Origin: a virus | DNA length: 20,285 nt | Reading direction: 5' to 3' (one strand) | Virus record (IMG/VR): IMGVR_UViG_3300025570_001418 | Span: 1 to 20,285 of that record | Shown here: positions 12,562 to 20,285 of the stretch, in pieces | Position numbering within the stretch: position 1 is the first letter of the stretch | Layout of the letters: the number at the start of each line of letters is the position of its first letter | Program-made: the position numbers and the translations under genes | The notes under the pieces: generated by a model | The model's input: only the letters and a program-made list of their open reading frames with translations | Told to the model about the DNA's origin: nothing | The model's database searches: none

Positions 12562-12924
12562 ATGACCACAGAGCTGGGCGGACCGCCCGTAATCGTACTA
12601 AGCGAGGAAGACGTAAAGCGCGTGGAGCAGATGGCAGCAGTATTGACCCAAGCTCAGATCAGTGACTATTTTGGCTTTACAGACAAGACCTTACGAAAGA
12701 TAATGGAAAGGCAGCCAGAGGTTCGTACCGCTTACAACCGGGGTAAGGCATTAGCTATCATGAATGTGGCTAACAACCTGGTCGTTAAGGCACACGACGG
12801 CGATGTCAATGCAATGAAGTTCTACCTGTCACACCAGGCTGGATGGTCAGAGAAGACCAAGACAGAGATCTCTGGGGCGGATGGGGGCGAACTTAACTGG
12901 AAGGTAACAGTGGTGAAGCCATGA
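12562..12924 (+). CDS. Terminase small subunit
   Basis: The 120-residue protein shows the small-terminase pattern: an N-terminal HTH (LTQAQISDYFGFTDKTLRKIM, residues about 29-49) that recognises packaging DNA, then a helical oligomerisation segment (YNRGKALAIMNVANNLVVKAHDGD) and an NAMKFYLSHQAGW motif common in these proteins. ATG 12562 with AGAGGA 9 bases upstream is preferred over TTG 12553. It precedes the large terminase with three small genes between. It ends as ATGA with the next gene. Confidence 0.85.
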   Translation: MTTELGGPPVIVLSEEDVKRVEQMAAVLTQAQISDYFGFTDKTLRKIMERQPEVRTAYNRGKALAIMNVANNLVVKAHDGDVNAMKFYLSHQAGWSEKTKTEISGADGGELNWKVTVVKP

Positions 12925-13259
12925 GCGACCCTAAGTATTATGTTGGCGAGTCAGGAAAACTGCATCATGAGGATGGATATGAACTTCCTCAAGACGAGCC
13001 GATTATGATCTTTCGTGGTAAAGATATTGGCTCATTGGATGCTATTTGTGAGTACATAGAAATGCTAATGGATCAGCCCCAGAACAAAACTATTGTCAGT
13101 CATTTGCATTCATCCACAGAACGGCTGCGTACTTTTTATCAATACCAAGTCAATAACCCAGAGCTACAAAGCGTTGGTTGCAGTCAAAAGGCACATGAAG
13201 GCGTGAGCAGGTTTCTCACTAGAGCAAGGGATTTATTGACGGAGCTAGAGAGACAATGA
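12921..13259 (+). CDS. Hypothetical protein between terminase subunits (112 aa)
   Basis: ATGA-linked to the small terminase. The 112-residue product has a mixed N-terminus (DEPIMIFRGKDIGSLDAICEYIEML) typical of a phage protein found near terminases, and a helical C-terminus (VSRFLTRARDLLTELERQ). No known enzymatic motif. Base composition is AT-richer than the flanking terminase genes, which could mean separate acquisition. It overlaps the next gene by 4 bp. Confidence 0.7.
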   Translation: MSDPKYYVGESGKLHHEDGYELPQDEPIMIFRGKDIGSLDAICEYIEMLMDQPQNKTIVSHLHSSTERLRTFYQYQVNNPELQSVGCSQKAHEGVSRFLTRARDLLTELERQ

Positions 13260-13465
13260 GTACAGGACCCTGGGAAGGCGGCAAGGGCTCACGGCCCAGG
13301 AAGTACAGCGTCAAGAAGTACCTTGATAACTACGAGAGGATATTCAATGCCAGCAAGCAAAAAGAAGGGCAAGAAGGGAGTCAGCGAGAACATCAAGATC
13401 GAGATGGCAGCGGGAAAGCCTCGCAACCAGGCGATAGCCATAGCCATGTCAAGAGCGAAAACTAA
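13256..13465 (+). CDS. Small basic protein (69 aa), 3' half overlaps next gene
   Basis: ATGA-linked start. The first ~32 residues (MSTGPWEGGKGSRPRKYSV, DNYERIFN) resemble short phage proteins seen near terminases. The last ~37 residues are Gly/Gln/Ser-rich and are read from DNA that also encodes the basic protein at 13347-13487 in another frame. The real functional part may be the N-terminus only. Function unknown. Confidence 0.6.
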   Translation: MSTGPWEGGKGSRPRKYSVKKYLDNYERIFNASKQKEGQEGSQREHQDRDGSGKASQPGDSHSHVKSEN

Positions 13466-13487
13466 GAAGAAGGCTACATACGAGTAA
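13347..13487 (+). CDS. Very basic small protein (46 aa)
   Basis: AGAGGA at 13335-13340 is 6 bases upstream of ATG 13347. The product MPASKKKGKKG, then VSENIKIEMAAGKPRNQAIAIAMSRAK, matches a common phage miniprotein type with a Lys-rich head, an IKxEMAAGKPxxQAIAIA helix and a Lys-rich tail. It likely binds nucleic acid or acts as a packaging accessory, although no function is proven to me. The stop overlaps the terminase start (TAATG). The family-like sequence shows that this frame is the coding one here. Confidence 0.75.
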   Translation: MPASKKKGKKGVSENIKIEMAAGKPRNQAIAIAMSRAKTKKKATYE

Positions 13488-14902
13488 TGCCAAGCCTACA
13501 GCTACCAGATAAGCTTCTACCCTTTCTAGAATCTCCTCGCCGATTCAACGTGCTATACGGCGGTAGGGGAAGTGGGAAGAGCTTTTCGGTCGCTGCGCTA
13601 ATGCTAATGGCGGCTCAGACCAAGGGAGCCAAGATAGCGGCCTACCGTGAGTACATGAACTCGATTGATGACTCTGTTCACTCTCTGCTCAAGCAGCAGA
13701 TCGAGGCGATGGAGCTAACCGGGTTCGAGGTCCAGAACAACCAGATCCTGTTCAATGGTGAGCCGGCCTTTAAATTCAGGGGCCTTGCCAAAAACATAGA
13801 AAGTGTAAAGAGCATGTCTGGCTTCAACTTATTCTGGATCGAGGAAGGACAGACCATAAGCGAAGAAAGCCTTCGGGTGGTTACACCTACTCTCCGAGAG
13901 GAAGGCTCTCAGCTCTGGATCACAGCCAACCCCAGGTCCAGGAACGACCCATTCAGCAAGCGATTCCTTGTGCCATTCGAGCACGAGCTCAACAAGAACG
14001 GCTTCTACCAGGACGACCTGCACCTGATTGTCCGGGTCAACTGGGACGACAACCCATTCTTCCCGGAAGTATTGCGCCAGGAGATGGAGTACGACCGTGA
14101 GAACACGTCTACGGCCATGTTTAGGCATGTATGGGAGGGTGACTACTACGACAGCGTAGAGGACGCCCTGATCAGCGTGGAGTGGTTCGAGGCTGCGATA
14201 GACGCTCATACCAAACTTGGGTTTAAGCCAGAGGGCCCGATCATTGCATCGCACGATCCATCAGACCTGGGACCAGACGCAAAAGGGTACTGCCTAAGAC
14301 AAGGCTCGGTGATCCTGGATGTAAAGGAGATGATCACCGGCGATACGAACGAGGGGGTAGATTGGGCTATTGATCTAGCCAGGCAGAGCAAAGCAGATTG
14401 GTTCGTATGGGACGGTGACGGTATAGGCTTGGGATTGAGGCGCCAGGTCATGCAATCGCTAGACGGCTCAAGGATCAATTACGAGATGTTTAGGGGCTCA
14501 GAGGGCGCAGAGGACCCTATGCTATACTATGGCGGTGATAAGGGCAGGACTAACAAGGACACGTTCCTCAATCGTCGGGCCCAATACTATTGGAAGCTTA
14601 GGGATAGATTTGAGGCTACCTGGCGAGCAGTCACTAAGGGCGAGTACATTGACCCGGAGGAGCTCATCAGCATCTCATCAGACATCGAGTACCTGGACCA
14701 GCTCAGGGCTGAGATTACCAGGATCCCGCAGAAGCGCAGCAACAACGGCAAGCTACAGGTTCTCTCGAAGGTGGACATGAAGAAGAAGCCCTACCAAATC
14801 GAAAGCCCCAACATGGCCGACGCTGTTATGATGTCTATGTTCAGCCCGAAGACACTCAACAAACAATCAGTGCAAATCAATTTTAGCGGATGGGGCAAGT
14901 AA
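13487..14902 (+). CDS. Terminase large subunit (PBSX/P22-type ATPase-nuclease)
   Basis: The 471-residue motor protein drives DNA into the procapsid and cuts it. Walker A is GGRGSGKS (25-32), Walker B LFWIEE (115-120) and the coupling motif TANPR (146-150). The C-terminal RNase H-like nuclease has HDPSD (D257, D260), WDGDG (D309, D311) and an Asp near MADAVMM close to the end. Length is normal for the family. The start overlaps the previous stop. It is followed immediately by the portal, its docking partner. Confidence 0.95.
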   Translation: MPSLQLPDKLLPFLESPRRFNVLYGGRGSGKSFSVAALMLMAAQTKGAKIAAYREYMNSIDDSVHSLLKQQIEAMELTGFEVQNNQILFNGEPAFKFRGLAKNIESVKSMSGFNLFWIEEGQTISEESLRVVTPTLREEGSQLWITANPRSRNDPFSKRFLVPFEHELNKNGFYQDDLHLIVRVNWDDNPFFPEVLRQEMEYDRENTSTAMFRHVWEGDYYDSVEDALISVEWFEAAIDAHTKLGFKPEGPIIASHDPSDLGPDAKGYCLRQGSVILDVKEMITGDTNEGVDWAIDLARQSKADWFVWDGDGIGLGLRRQVMQSLDGSRINYEMFRGSEGAEDPMLYYGGDKGRTNKDTFLNRRAQYYWKLRDRFEATWRAVTKGEYIDPEELISISSDIEYLDQLRAEITRIPQKRSNNGKLQVLSKVDMKKKPYQIESPNMADAVMMSMFSPKTLNKQSVQINFSGWGK

Positions 14903-17088
14903 TGGCCGAATACGACGGTAAAGAAGACCGAGAAGAAGACGAAGGATCAGACGGTCACCAGAGGGTCCTAGAGCTACTCCAGAAAGCCCAGGACGCAGAC
15001 CATGACATGCGCGAGAAGGCGCGTGAGACCTTTTTGTTCGTTACCAAGGCCGACGGCCAGTGGGAACCGTATTTCTGGTCCAGTAACGCCTCAAAGCCTC
15101 GCTATACCTTCGATATGTGTACGCCTATCATAGACCAGGTAGCGGGTGGATTAGAGCAAGCCAGCTTTGACATTAGAGTAAACCCGGCTGGTGGTAGTGC
15201 TACCAAGGACGTGGCTAATACGTTCGACGGCATGATCCGCAACATTGAGAACATCTCCCAGGCTACAACTGTCTACAACCAAGCGGCTCGAGGCATGATC
15301 GTTTCCGGGTATGACGGATGGCGAGTAAGCCAGAAGTACCTGGACGACGACTCCTTTGACCAGGACCTGGTGATTGAGAAGATAGCCAACTTCATTGACC
15401 GTGTATGGTTCGACCCCTCAGCAGAGCTCCAGGATAAGTCAGATTCAAAGTATTGCTTTGTCCTACACCCGGTAGACGTAGATGAGTACGACCGACGCTG
15501 GCCCGATGGTGGGCGTGAGTCAGTATCAGACGACCGTGACGGTGACGCTTACTTTGATAAGAATGAGGTCATCCTGGTGGGTGAGTACCTCTACTGTGAA
15601 GAGGAAGAGCGTGAGCTGGTAATGATCAACAACGGCCACGTCTACGAGGCTGAAGAGTACGACAAGATTAAAGACGAGCTCGCAGCTATCGGCGTGGAAG
15701 AGGTCCGCCGACGTAAGCGTATGGACAAGAAGATCTGCTCCAGATTCTTTGATGCTAAGGGATTCCTCGAGGACAAGAAGGAGACTGTGTTCTCTACAAT
15801 CCCGGTGGTTCCTGTGTACGCCAACTACAAGGTGTTCGAGCACAAGACCCTCTATTCGGGCGTGGTAGATAAGCTCATGGATCCGCAACGAGTCCTCAAC
15901 TACTCAATGTCCCGTGAGATCGAAGAGGGAGCCCTAGCACCACGAGCTAAGTATTGGATGACTATGGCCCAGGCGGCAGGTCACGAAGACTCTCTGTCTA
16001 CCCTTAACACGAACTCAGACCCGGTTCAGTTCTTTAACGTGGACCAGGAGAACCCTGGCGCGCCACAACAGCAAGGTGGGGCCATCATAAACCCAGGGCT
16101 CAGGACTATCACTGAGGCTATGCGCGGGATGATCGGCTACACGGCTGGTATGTTTGCAGCCAACATGGGAGACAACCCAGGACTACAGTCTGGCGTGGCT
16201 ATCAACTCCCTACAGGACAAGGGCGACTCAGCTACGATCAAGTACCACAAGGCACTCCAGATCGCTATAGCTAGAACCGGGCGCCTATTGGTTAAGGCTA
16301 TCCCCAAGGTCTACGATACTGCTAGAACGGTCCGCATCATGAAAGAGGACCAGGAGTACAGCATGGCCGAGATCAACGCCCAGGTGTTTGATCAGCAGAC
16401 CCAGGAGTTCGTTACGGTCAACGACCTATCAGCGGGTCAGTATGATGTGATCTGCCGGGCAGGGCCAAGCTTCCGCAACCGACAGCAGGAGACCATCGAG
16501 GCAATCATTGAGATGGCTAAGGTCGATCCTTCTATCATCCAGATGGGCGGAGACATCCTTCTGGACAACATCTCTACCCCGGCGGCCGAGCAACTGTCTA
16601 ACCGTAAGCGAGCCCTCATGATCAAGCAGGGCATCATCCCTATGGACCAGATGACAGAGGAAGAGCTCGCAGAGCAACAGCAGCAGATGGCCGAGGCTGG
16701 ACAGCAGCAAGCACCAGACCCCGCAATGGTCCTGGCACAAGCCGAGCAGCTCAAGGCTGAGGCTGAGATGATGCGCTCACAGATCGAGATGCAGAAGCTC
16801 CAGAACGAGCAATTCAAGCTACAACTGGAAGCACAGAAGCTACAGACTCAAACCATTGGTGACCAGGCTGACAACCAGATCGACGCATTCAACGCTGAGA
16901 CCAAGCGCATGGATACGCAGATCAAGGCACAGCAAGCCGGGGCCACGATTGATAACACCTCAGCCAAGACTATGGGCGAGGAGCTAGACAATCAGAAGAA
17001 GATGTCCGATATGATGGAAGAGCAGATGCTCAAGTCACGGATCCCATTCATGTCTGAAGCGGAGTTAGTAAGCCTTGCCAACAACTGA
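14902..17088 (+). CDS. P22-type portal protein
   Basis: The 728-residue protein is the size of P22 gp1 and far longer than siphovirus or myovirus portals. N-terminal features include YTFDMCTPIIDQVAGGLEQASFDIRVNPAGG and IDRVWFDPSAELQDKSDSKYCFV, typical of this family. The C-terminal ~120 residues are Gln/Met/Glu-rich helices (MVLAQAEQLKAEAEMM, MQKLQNEQFKLQLEAQ), matching the long barrel of P22-like portals. It forms the dodecameric ring at the capsid vertex. ATG 14902 (TAATG with terminase) is chosen over ATG 14890, which has no ribosome site. Confidence 0.9.
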   Translation: MAEYDGKEDREEDEGSDGHQRVLELLQKAQDADHDMREKARETFLFVTKADGQWEPYFWSSNASKPRYTFDMCTPIIDQVAGGLEQASFDIRVNPAGGSATKDVANTFDGMIRNIENISQATTVYNQAARGMIVSGYDGWRVSQKYLDDDSFDQDLVIEKIANFIDRVWFDPSAELQDKSDSKYCFVLHPVDVDEYDRRWPDGGRESVSDDRDGDAYFDKNEVILVGEYLYCEEEERELVMINNGHVYEAEEYDKIKDELAAIGVEEVRRRKRMDKKICSRFFDAKGFLEDKKETVFSTIPVVPVYANYKVFEHKTLYSGVVDKLMDPQRVLNYSMSREIEEGALAPRAKYWMTMAQAAGHEDSLSTLNTNSDPVQFFNVDQENPGAPQQQGGAIINPGLRTITEAMRGMIGYTAGMFAANMGDNPGLQSGVAINSLQDKGDSATIKYHKALQIAIARTGRLLVKAIPKVYDTARTVRIMKEDQEYSMAEINAQVFDQQTQEFVTVNDLSAGQYDVICRAGPSFRNRQQETIEAIIEMAKVDPSIIQMGGDILLDNISTPAAEQLSNRKRALMIKQGIIPMDQMTEEELAEQQQQMAEAGQQQAPDPAMVLAQAEQLKAEAEMMRSQIEMQKLQNEQFKLQLEAQKLQTQTIGDQADNQIDAFNAETKRMDTQIKAQQAGATIDNTSAKTMGEELDNQKKMSDMMEEQMLKSRIPFMSEAELVSLANN

Positions 17089-18763
17089 TGCGATAAAGCA
17101 GCTAGCCAACCAGGAGCTCTCAAAAAGGGCGTATATGAGCCGAGACGTATTGGCTAGGGGCAATGTAATGCCTCCGGCTGATCGTGGCGCATTCGGCGTT
17201 ACAGGAGCTCTCACGGATTACGGTACAGGCATGCAGGACGCTGCCAGCTCTTCACTAAAATACATGCTTGATACTTCTCTTGCTGATATGGGCAGGGACG
17301 CTGCCAGGTTTGGCAGTGCGATGGTAGAGGGGATGGTCGAAGATCCGCTAATGACGGCGGTAGACTTCATACCTGGCGCTGGGCTTGCTATGGGCGCGTA
17401 CGAGGCAGAGCAATTACGAGGCCAGGCGCTTGAGGCGGAACGGGCAGGGCAGTTTGACCTGGCTCAATCTCTAAGGTCCCAGGCCGGCGCTATCGCTGCT
17501 ATGAGCATGATCCCTGGTGGTAGGACAGCTAGACGTGGCGCCAAGATGGATATGGCGAACAAGGTCGAGCCAGGACAGTCTACTCTTAGGCTAGAAGGTT
17601 TTGGGCCGGTAGTGCAAACAATGCGTGAGGGCGAAATAATACGCCCGTCAATGTACGATATTGTTAACGAAAAAGGGTACAGCATAGACCCGTTTATGGC
17701 TAATGTTGATCCGTCTGCGCCAAGGCCAGATACCATATCTTCCGGCACATTTAGGGCGAGACTCAATGAGTACGAAAACAACCCTATTGCCAGGCAGAGG
17801 GAGCAAGCAAGATTGTTAGGAGGAGAAATTGTTTCGCCTCAAGATGCATTCATGCAGACAGCTACTTTAGAGCAATTACAGGGAAGGCCTTTGATCATGA
17901 TGCCGGCTGATAGGCTTGCTTATGGCCAGGTTAACAAGGTCGCGGGGGTTGATGTCAGGCCTTTTAATATTCAGGGCGGACCTCAATACGCCGACGTAAA
18001 CAAAGAATGGGCAAGCATGGCAGGGGCCGCAAAGGCTAAGCAGCTTCATGCGAATAAGGTCAGAGAAGAAACAGGGCTTGATCCTGTTGCTGTTTACGCG
18101 TCAATGGCAGAAGATGGATCTAATTTTTCAGTAGGGCCATCGATAGCAACAGCCAGGTATCTTGAAGCGACGGGCGGCTTAACACCGGAAGGAGTTAAGA
18201 TATTAGACGCTGAAATAAACAAGCTTAAAGACGAGGGGGATACAAAAGGTATAGCAAAAGCATGGGCTGGATATAAAAGCCCAGAGCAATTTGAGGAGTT
18301 TTTAACAATAGATAAAGGCGAAGGCCCAACATTAGGGAATAGGCGCAAAGCAATTATGCCTTTACTGAATAAAGGCGGATTGACTAATCATGGTATGCCT
18401 AACATGACTGACGTTTATGCTTCGGTTAACAACCCTGAATTGAGAGGGATGCCAACAGGAGCAGCAGGATACAGGGCGTTGATAATGACGGATAAAGACC
18501 CCAACAACATGAGGTTCGACCCAACAACCAATCAATCTTATAACACTATAATTGAAGCCCAACAGGCTTTGGCGCTTCCGGTTGAGAGCATGACAACCTG
18601 GGATACTATGTTCCCAAGCATGGCTGCGGCAAGATCAGATAAGCGACCAGATAGAGCCTACAGATCGTCAACATTGTCTGGCTCGGCTCCAGATTATCAA
18701 ATGGCCGACCAAGAATGGCTAGACAACGCTATGGCTAACCCTCTTGGCGGAGTAAGGAGGTAA
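17075..18763 (+). CDS. Putative virion/ejection protein with polyvalent-type domain
   Basis: The 562-residue protein sits between portal and scaffold. TTG 17075 is the first possible start after an in-frame stop at 17069-17071; ATG 17135 is an alternative. Residues about 30-150 are Ala/Gly-rich with a hydrophobic stretch (MTAVDFIPGAGLAMGAY), as in proteins injected with the DNA. Residues about 270-365 (MMPADRLAYGQVNKVAGVDV, FNIQGGPQYADVNKEWAS, GLDPVAVYASM) resemble domains of large polyvalent phage proteins. A role in ejection or as an injected effector is inferred. From about 17600 the DNA is AT-richer than the portal gene, which may mean the C-terminal part was acquired separately. Its end overlaps a minus-strand gene by 29 bp. 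Confidence 0.6.
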   Translation: MPTTDAIKQLANQELSKRAYMSRDVLARGNVMPPADRGAFGVTGALTDYGTGMQDAASSSLKYMLDTSLADMGRDAARFGSAMVEGMVEDPLMTAVDFIPGAGLAMGAYEAEQLRGQALEAERAGQFDLAQSLRSQAGAIAAMSMIPGGRTARRGAKMDMANKVEPGQSTLRLEGFGPVVQTMREGEIIRPSMYDIVNEKGYSIDPFMANVDPSAPRPDTISSGTFRARLNEYENNPIARQREQARLLGGEIVSPQDAFMQTATLEQLQGRPLIMMPADRLAYGQVNKVAGVDVRPFNIQGGPQYADVNKEWASMAGAAKAKQLHANKVREETGLDPVAVYASMAEDGSNFSVGPSIATARYLEATGGLTPEGVKILDAEINKLKDEGDTKGIAKAWAGYKSPEQFEEFLTIDKGEGPTLGNRRKAIMPLLNKGGLTNHGMPNMTDVYASVNNPELRGMPTGAAGYRALIMTDKDPNNMRFDPTTNQSYNTIIEAQQALALPVESMTTWDTMFPSMAAARSDKRPDRAYRSSTLSGSAPDYQMADQEWLDNAMANPLGGVRR

Positions 18764-18893
18764 CACGAACTGCCTGGCTTTCGCTAAACATGCCTGACCC
18801 TTTGATATCTTCAGGATCAAGTATCTCGCCGGGCTCGGTATCAAGATGGCCAAAGCAATCAAAGTAAAGGTCGACTAATTCTTTGTCGGTCAT
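18735..18893 (-). CDS. Small minus-strand protein (52 aa), moron-like
   Basis: This is the only supported minus-strand gene. On the minus strand ATG 18893 has GGAG 7 bases upstream and a promoter behind it (18917-18945). The product is acidic: MTDKELVDLYFDCFGHLD, TEPGEILDPEDIKGSGMF and SQAVRVTSLLRQEG. No family is recognised. A lone, self-promoted gene inserted against the direction of head genes is the pattern of a moron, a gene expressed independently of the lytic programme. An upstream in-frame ATG at 18941 overlaps the promoter and is not used. It converges with the 17075 gene, overlapping by 29 bp; no terminator is seen. Confidence 0.55.
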   Translation of the reverse strand: MTDKELVDLYFDCFGHLDTEPGEILDPEDIKGSGMFSESQAVRVTSLLRQEG

Positions 18894-18916
18894 AATAGTT
18901 CTCCAGGTAGAGCTAT

Positions 18917-18945
18917 ATTGTAAACCCGCAGGGTACCGCATGCAA
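18917..18945 (-). promoter_or_regulatory. Minus-strand promoter
   Basis: On the minus strand TTGCAT (18945-18940), a 17-base spacer and TACAAT (18922-18917). The predicted start near 18910 lies 17 bases before the ATG of the 18893 gene. Confidence 0.6.
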
Positions 18946-18949
18946 CATA

Positions 18950-18958
18950 TGCTATACT
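18950..18958 (+). promoter_or_regulatory. Plus-strand extended -10 promoter
   Basis: TGC-TATACT (18950-18958) is an extended -10 element without a clear -35. It would give a leader of about 95 bases before the scaffold gene and is divergent from the minus-strand promoter. Confidence 0.4.
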
Positions 18959-18984
18959 CTGCACAAGCCCACCAGAGCTTATCT

Positions 18985-19041
18985 GGGCATTTACCCGATT
19001 TCGGGGATTATAGGCCACCTGACCTTTTCAGGGCATTTACC
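18985..19041 (+). repeat. Repeated leader element with two hairpins
   Basis: GGGCATTTACC occurs at 18985-18995 and 19031-19041. Around them are CCCG-ATTT-CGGG (18994-19005) and CCTGA-CCTTT-TCAGG (19018-19032). The element lies in the leader of the scaffold gene and could tune translation or RNA stability. No T run follows either stem, so these are not classical terminators. Confidence 0.55.
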
Positions 19042-19060
19042 TTAACTAAGGGACATAAGC

Positions 19061-19876
19061 ATGAGCGAGCTGATTTCAGACGATTACGATATTGATGACG
19101 AACAGGAGGTGATCCTATCTGAAGACCCTACTCCAGAGGTGGAGGAGGAATCCGATTCAGCACCGGATACTGGTGAGGACCAGGAAAAACATGTCCAGTT
19201 TACACCGGAGCAGCAGGAGATATTCAACAAGACCGTAGGGGTGAAGGTCGCTGAGAAGAAGGCGATTGAGCTCGAAAAGCGTGAGCTTGAACGGCAACTT
19301 GAAGAATTAAAGTCTAACGCTCCAGCTCAACAGAAGCCCGTCGTACCGGACCTGCCCGACCCGTTTGCATTCTCAGATGATGAATACAGACAGCGGATAC
19401 AGCAAAGGGAACGAGCACTGATTGAGCAAGCTCAGTATGACACCAGACAACGCGCTATCGAAGATAACCGTCGTCAGATGGCATACCAAGAGCAAATGAA
19501 GCAGCAAGAAGAGTTAAACGGTCAGATCAAGAGCTATTCTGACAAGGCAACGAAGTTCGGTATTAAACCGGAGGAATTGCAAGTAGCAGGTAACACAGTA
19601 GCGCAGTTCGGCATGGACGACACGCTGGTATCTTACATACTGTCAGACGACCACGGTCCGTTGATTACTAAGTACCTGGCTAACAACTTGACAGATCTTG
19701 ATGAGCTATCTCGCATGCCACCTACCCTGGCGGCAGTAAAGATAGCAACGACTATTAAGCAGAAGGCTGCATCGCTTAAACCCAAAGTTAACAATGCGCC
19801 AGATCCACTAGATGCTCCACGAGGAGCAGGATCAGCCCCCAAACCTAAAGGGCCCCAAGGCGCTATATTTGAATAG
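19061..19876 (+). CDS. Scaffold-like protein
   Basis: The 271-residue protein is very acidic at the N-terminus (DDYDIDDEQEVILSEDPTPEVEEE). It has a long coiled-coil centre at about residues 60-165 (EKKAIELEKRELERQLEEL, RQMAYQEQMKQQEELNG), a helical segment at 175-240, and a Lys/Pro-rich tail. This is the build of phage scaffolding proteins, which fill the procapsid and leave before maturation. Its place between portal and coat fits P22 gp8. Sequence identity to gp8 is not visible, as is usual for scaffolds. GGGAC lies ahead of the start. Confidence 0.75.
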   Translation: MSELISDDYDIDDEQEVILSEDPTPEVEEESDSAPDTGEDQEKHVQFTPEQQEIFNKTVGVKVAEKKAIELEKRELERQLEELKSNAPAQQKPVVPDLPDPFAFSDDEYRQRIQQRERALIEQAQYDTRQRAIEDNRRQMAYQEQMKQQEELNGQIKSYSDKATKFGIKPEELQVAGNTVAQFGMDDTLVSYILSDDHGPLITKYLANNLTDLDELSRMPPTLAAVKIATTIKQKAASLKPKVNNAPDPLDAPRGAGSAPKPKGPQGAIFE

Positions 19877-19888
19877 GAAATGTAAATC

Positions 19889-20285
19889 ATGGCTAATAAT
19901 CTAAATAGTAACGTCACCCGGAAAGTCGCTCGCGTCTTTCTTGATGCCTTTGAAGCATCACGGGTTCTAACTAAGACGGTAAACACGCAGCTCTTGAGCG
20001 GCAAGTTCAATCCGTCTTCTGGCTCTAACGTAGACTTCAAGCGTCCACACGACTACAACAGCATCCGTACTTCTGGTGGTGACATCAGCGGATCTGATAA
20101 GTCAGACATCATTGCAGGTAAGGCAACTGGTACAGTACAGGACTACTTCACAGCGGCGACTGAGTGGGGCAATGTTGAGGAAGCTCTAGAGCTAGACCAA
20201 CTCGACCAGATCCTTGAGCCTATGGCCCGTCGCATTGTGACTGACCTTGAGCTTGATCTTGGCTCGTACATGAACAAGAACGCTT
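19889..20285 (+). CDS. P22-type major coat protein (3' partial)
   Basis: The reading frame starts at ATG 19889 with AGGA upstream (19875-19878), 12 bases after the scaffold stop, and stays open to the window end, giving 132 complete codons. MANNLNSNVTRKVARVFLDAF, then KFNPSSGSNVDFKRPHDY, DYFTAATEWGNVEEALELDQL and RRIVTDLELDLGSYM match the N-terminal part of P22-like coat proteins (gp5 family, HK97 fold). It forms the capsid shell. Order scaffold-coat supports this. Confidence 0.8.
   Translation, partial: MANNLNSNVTRKVARVFLDAFEASRVLTKTVNTQLLSGKFNPSSGSNVDFKRPHDYNSIRTSGGDISGSDKSDIIAGKATGTVQDYFTAATEWGNVEEALELDQLDQILEPMARRIVTDLELDLGSYMNKNA

Noticed and set aside
12504-12665. 53-residue basic frame with a TAATG junction after the primase zinc gene
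   Set aside because: Mostly embedded in the small terminase gene in another frame. The Arg/Lys-rich product looks like a frame shadow and no family is recognised; the TAATG overlap alone is not enough.
13829-14254. 141-residue minus-strand frame inside the large terminase
   Set aside because: Shadow of a clear coding gene; no ribosome site or family features.
16429-16817. Two long minus-strand frames (Leu/Cys/Ser-rich) opposite the portal C-terminus
   Set aside because: Produced by reverse reading of the Gln/Glu/Met-rich helical repeats of the portal.
19633-20040. 135-residue minus-strand frame across scaffold end and coat start
   Set aside because: Opposes two strongly supported genes and their junction; a shadow.
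1-20285. Integrase, tRNA, CRISPR array, insertion sequence or defence operon
   Set aside because: Looked for on both strands by eye; no tyrosine/serine recombinase signature, cloverleaf, regular repeat-spacer pattern or transposase motif was found.

Overview
The window is a tailed-phage (Caudoviricetes) genome segment. The head genes point to a P22-like podovirus arrangement: small and large terminase, a very long P22-type portal, an acidic/coiled scaffold-like protein and the start of a P22-type coat protein. The packed, overlapping genes (ATGA, TAATG and TTGA junctions), several TTG starts and roughly balanced base composition suggest a phage of a Gram-negative bacterium. The lipoprotein signals and lysis genes fit this. 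Host and lifestyle cannot be fixed from the window. I see no integrase, tRNA, CRISPR array or insertion sequence.

Layout. 1-2414: 3' part of a tail protein made of beta-propeller-like DGTK-MY repeats. 2414-3598: calcineurin-like metallophosphoesterase with an HTH-like N-terminus. 3599-5471: lysis module with a coiled-coil/TM holin candidate, a small lipoprotein, a class-3 lipase, a second lipoprotein-like protein with the same cysteine spacing, a small acidic protein and a GH24 lysozyme. 5475-8456: a sigma70-like promoter and a run of small early genes, including a putative recombination/annealing protein, an SSB-tailed small protein, an XRE regulator, three overlapping genes and NinG. 8457-8931: a 475-bp stretch without a convincing protein, with a minus-strand promoter, a minus-strand terminator and a folded element carrying a 6S-RNA-like motif. 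8932-12504: a Cys-rich miniprotein, a promoter with dyads, early genes, an XRE/sigma-region-4 protein, an SF2 helicase and a stand-alone primase zinc domain. 12562-20285: packaging and head genes, interrupted by one small minus-strand gene at 18735-18893 with its own promoter.

How it works together. The replication/recombination genes (annealing protein, SSB-tailed protein, NinG, helicase, primase zinc domain) sit in plus-strand early-type operons. The XRE and XRE-sigma4 proteins, the dyads at the 9127 promoter and the minus-strand RNA locus are the likely control elements. The structural and lysis genes make up the late block, which is probably joined through a circular or permuted map (tail, lysis, early, packaging, head). 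The most unusual parts are the lipase-plus-twin-lipoprotein lysis cassette and the non-coding RNA locus next to a sigma-region-4 protein.
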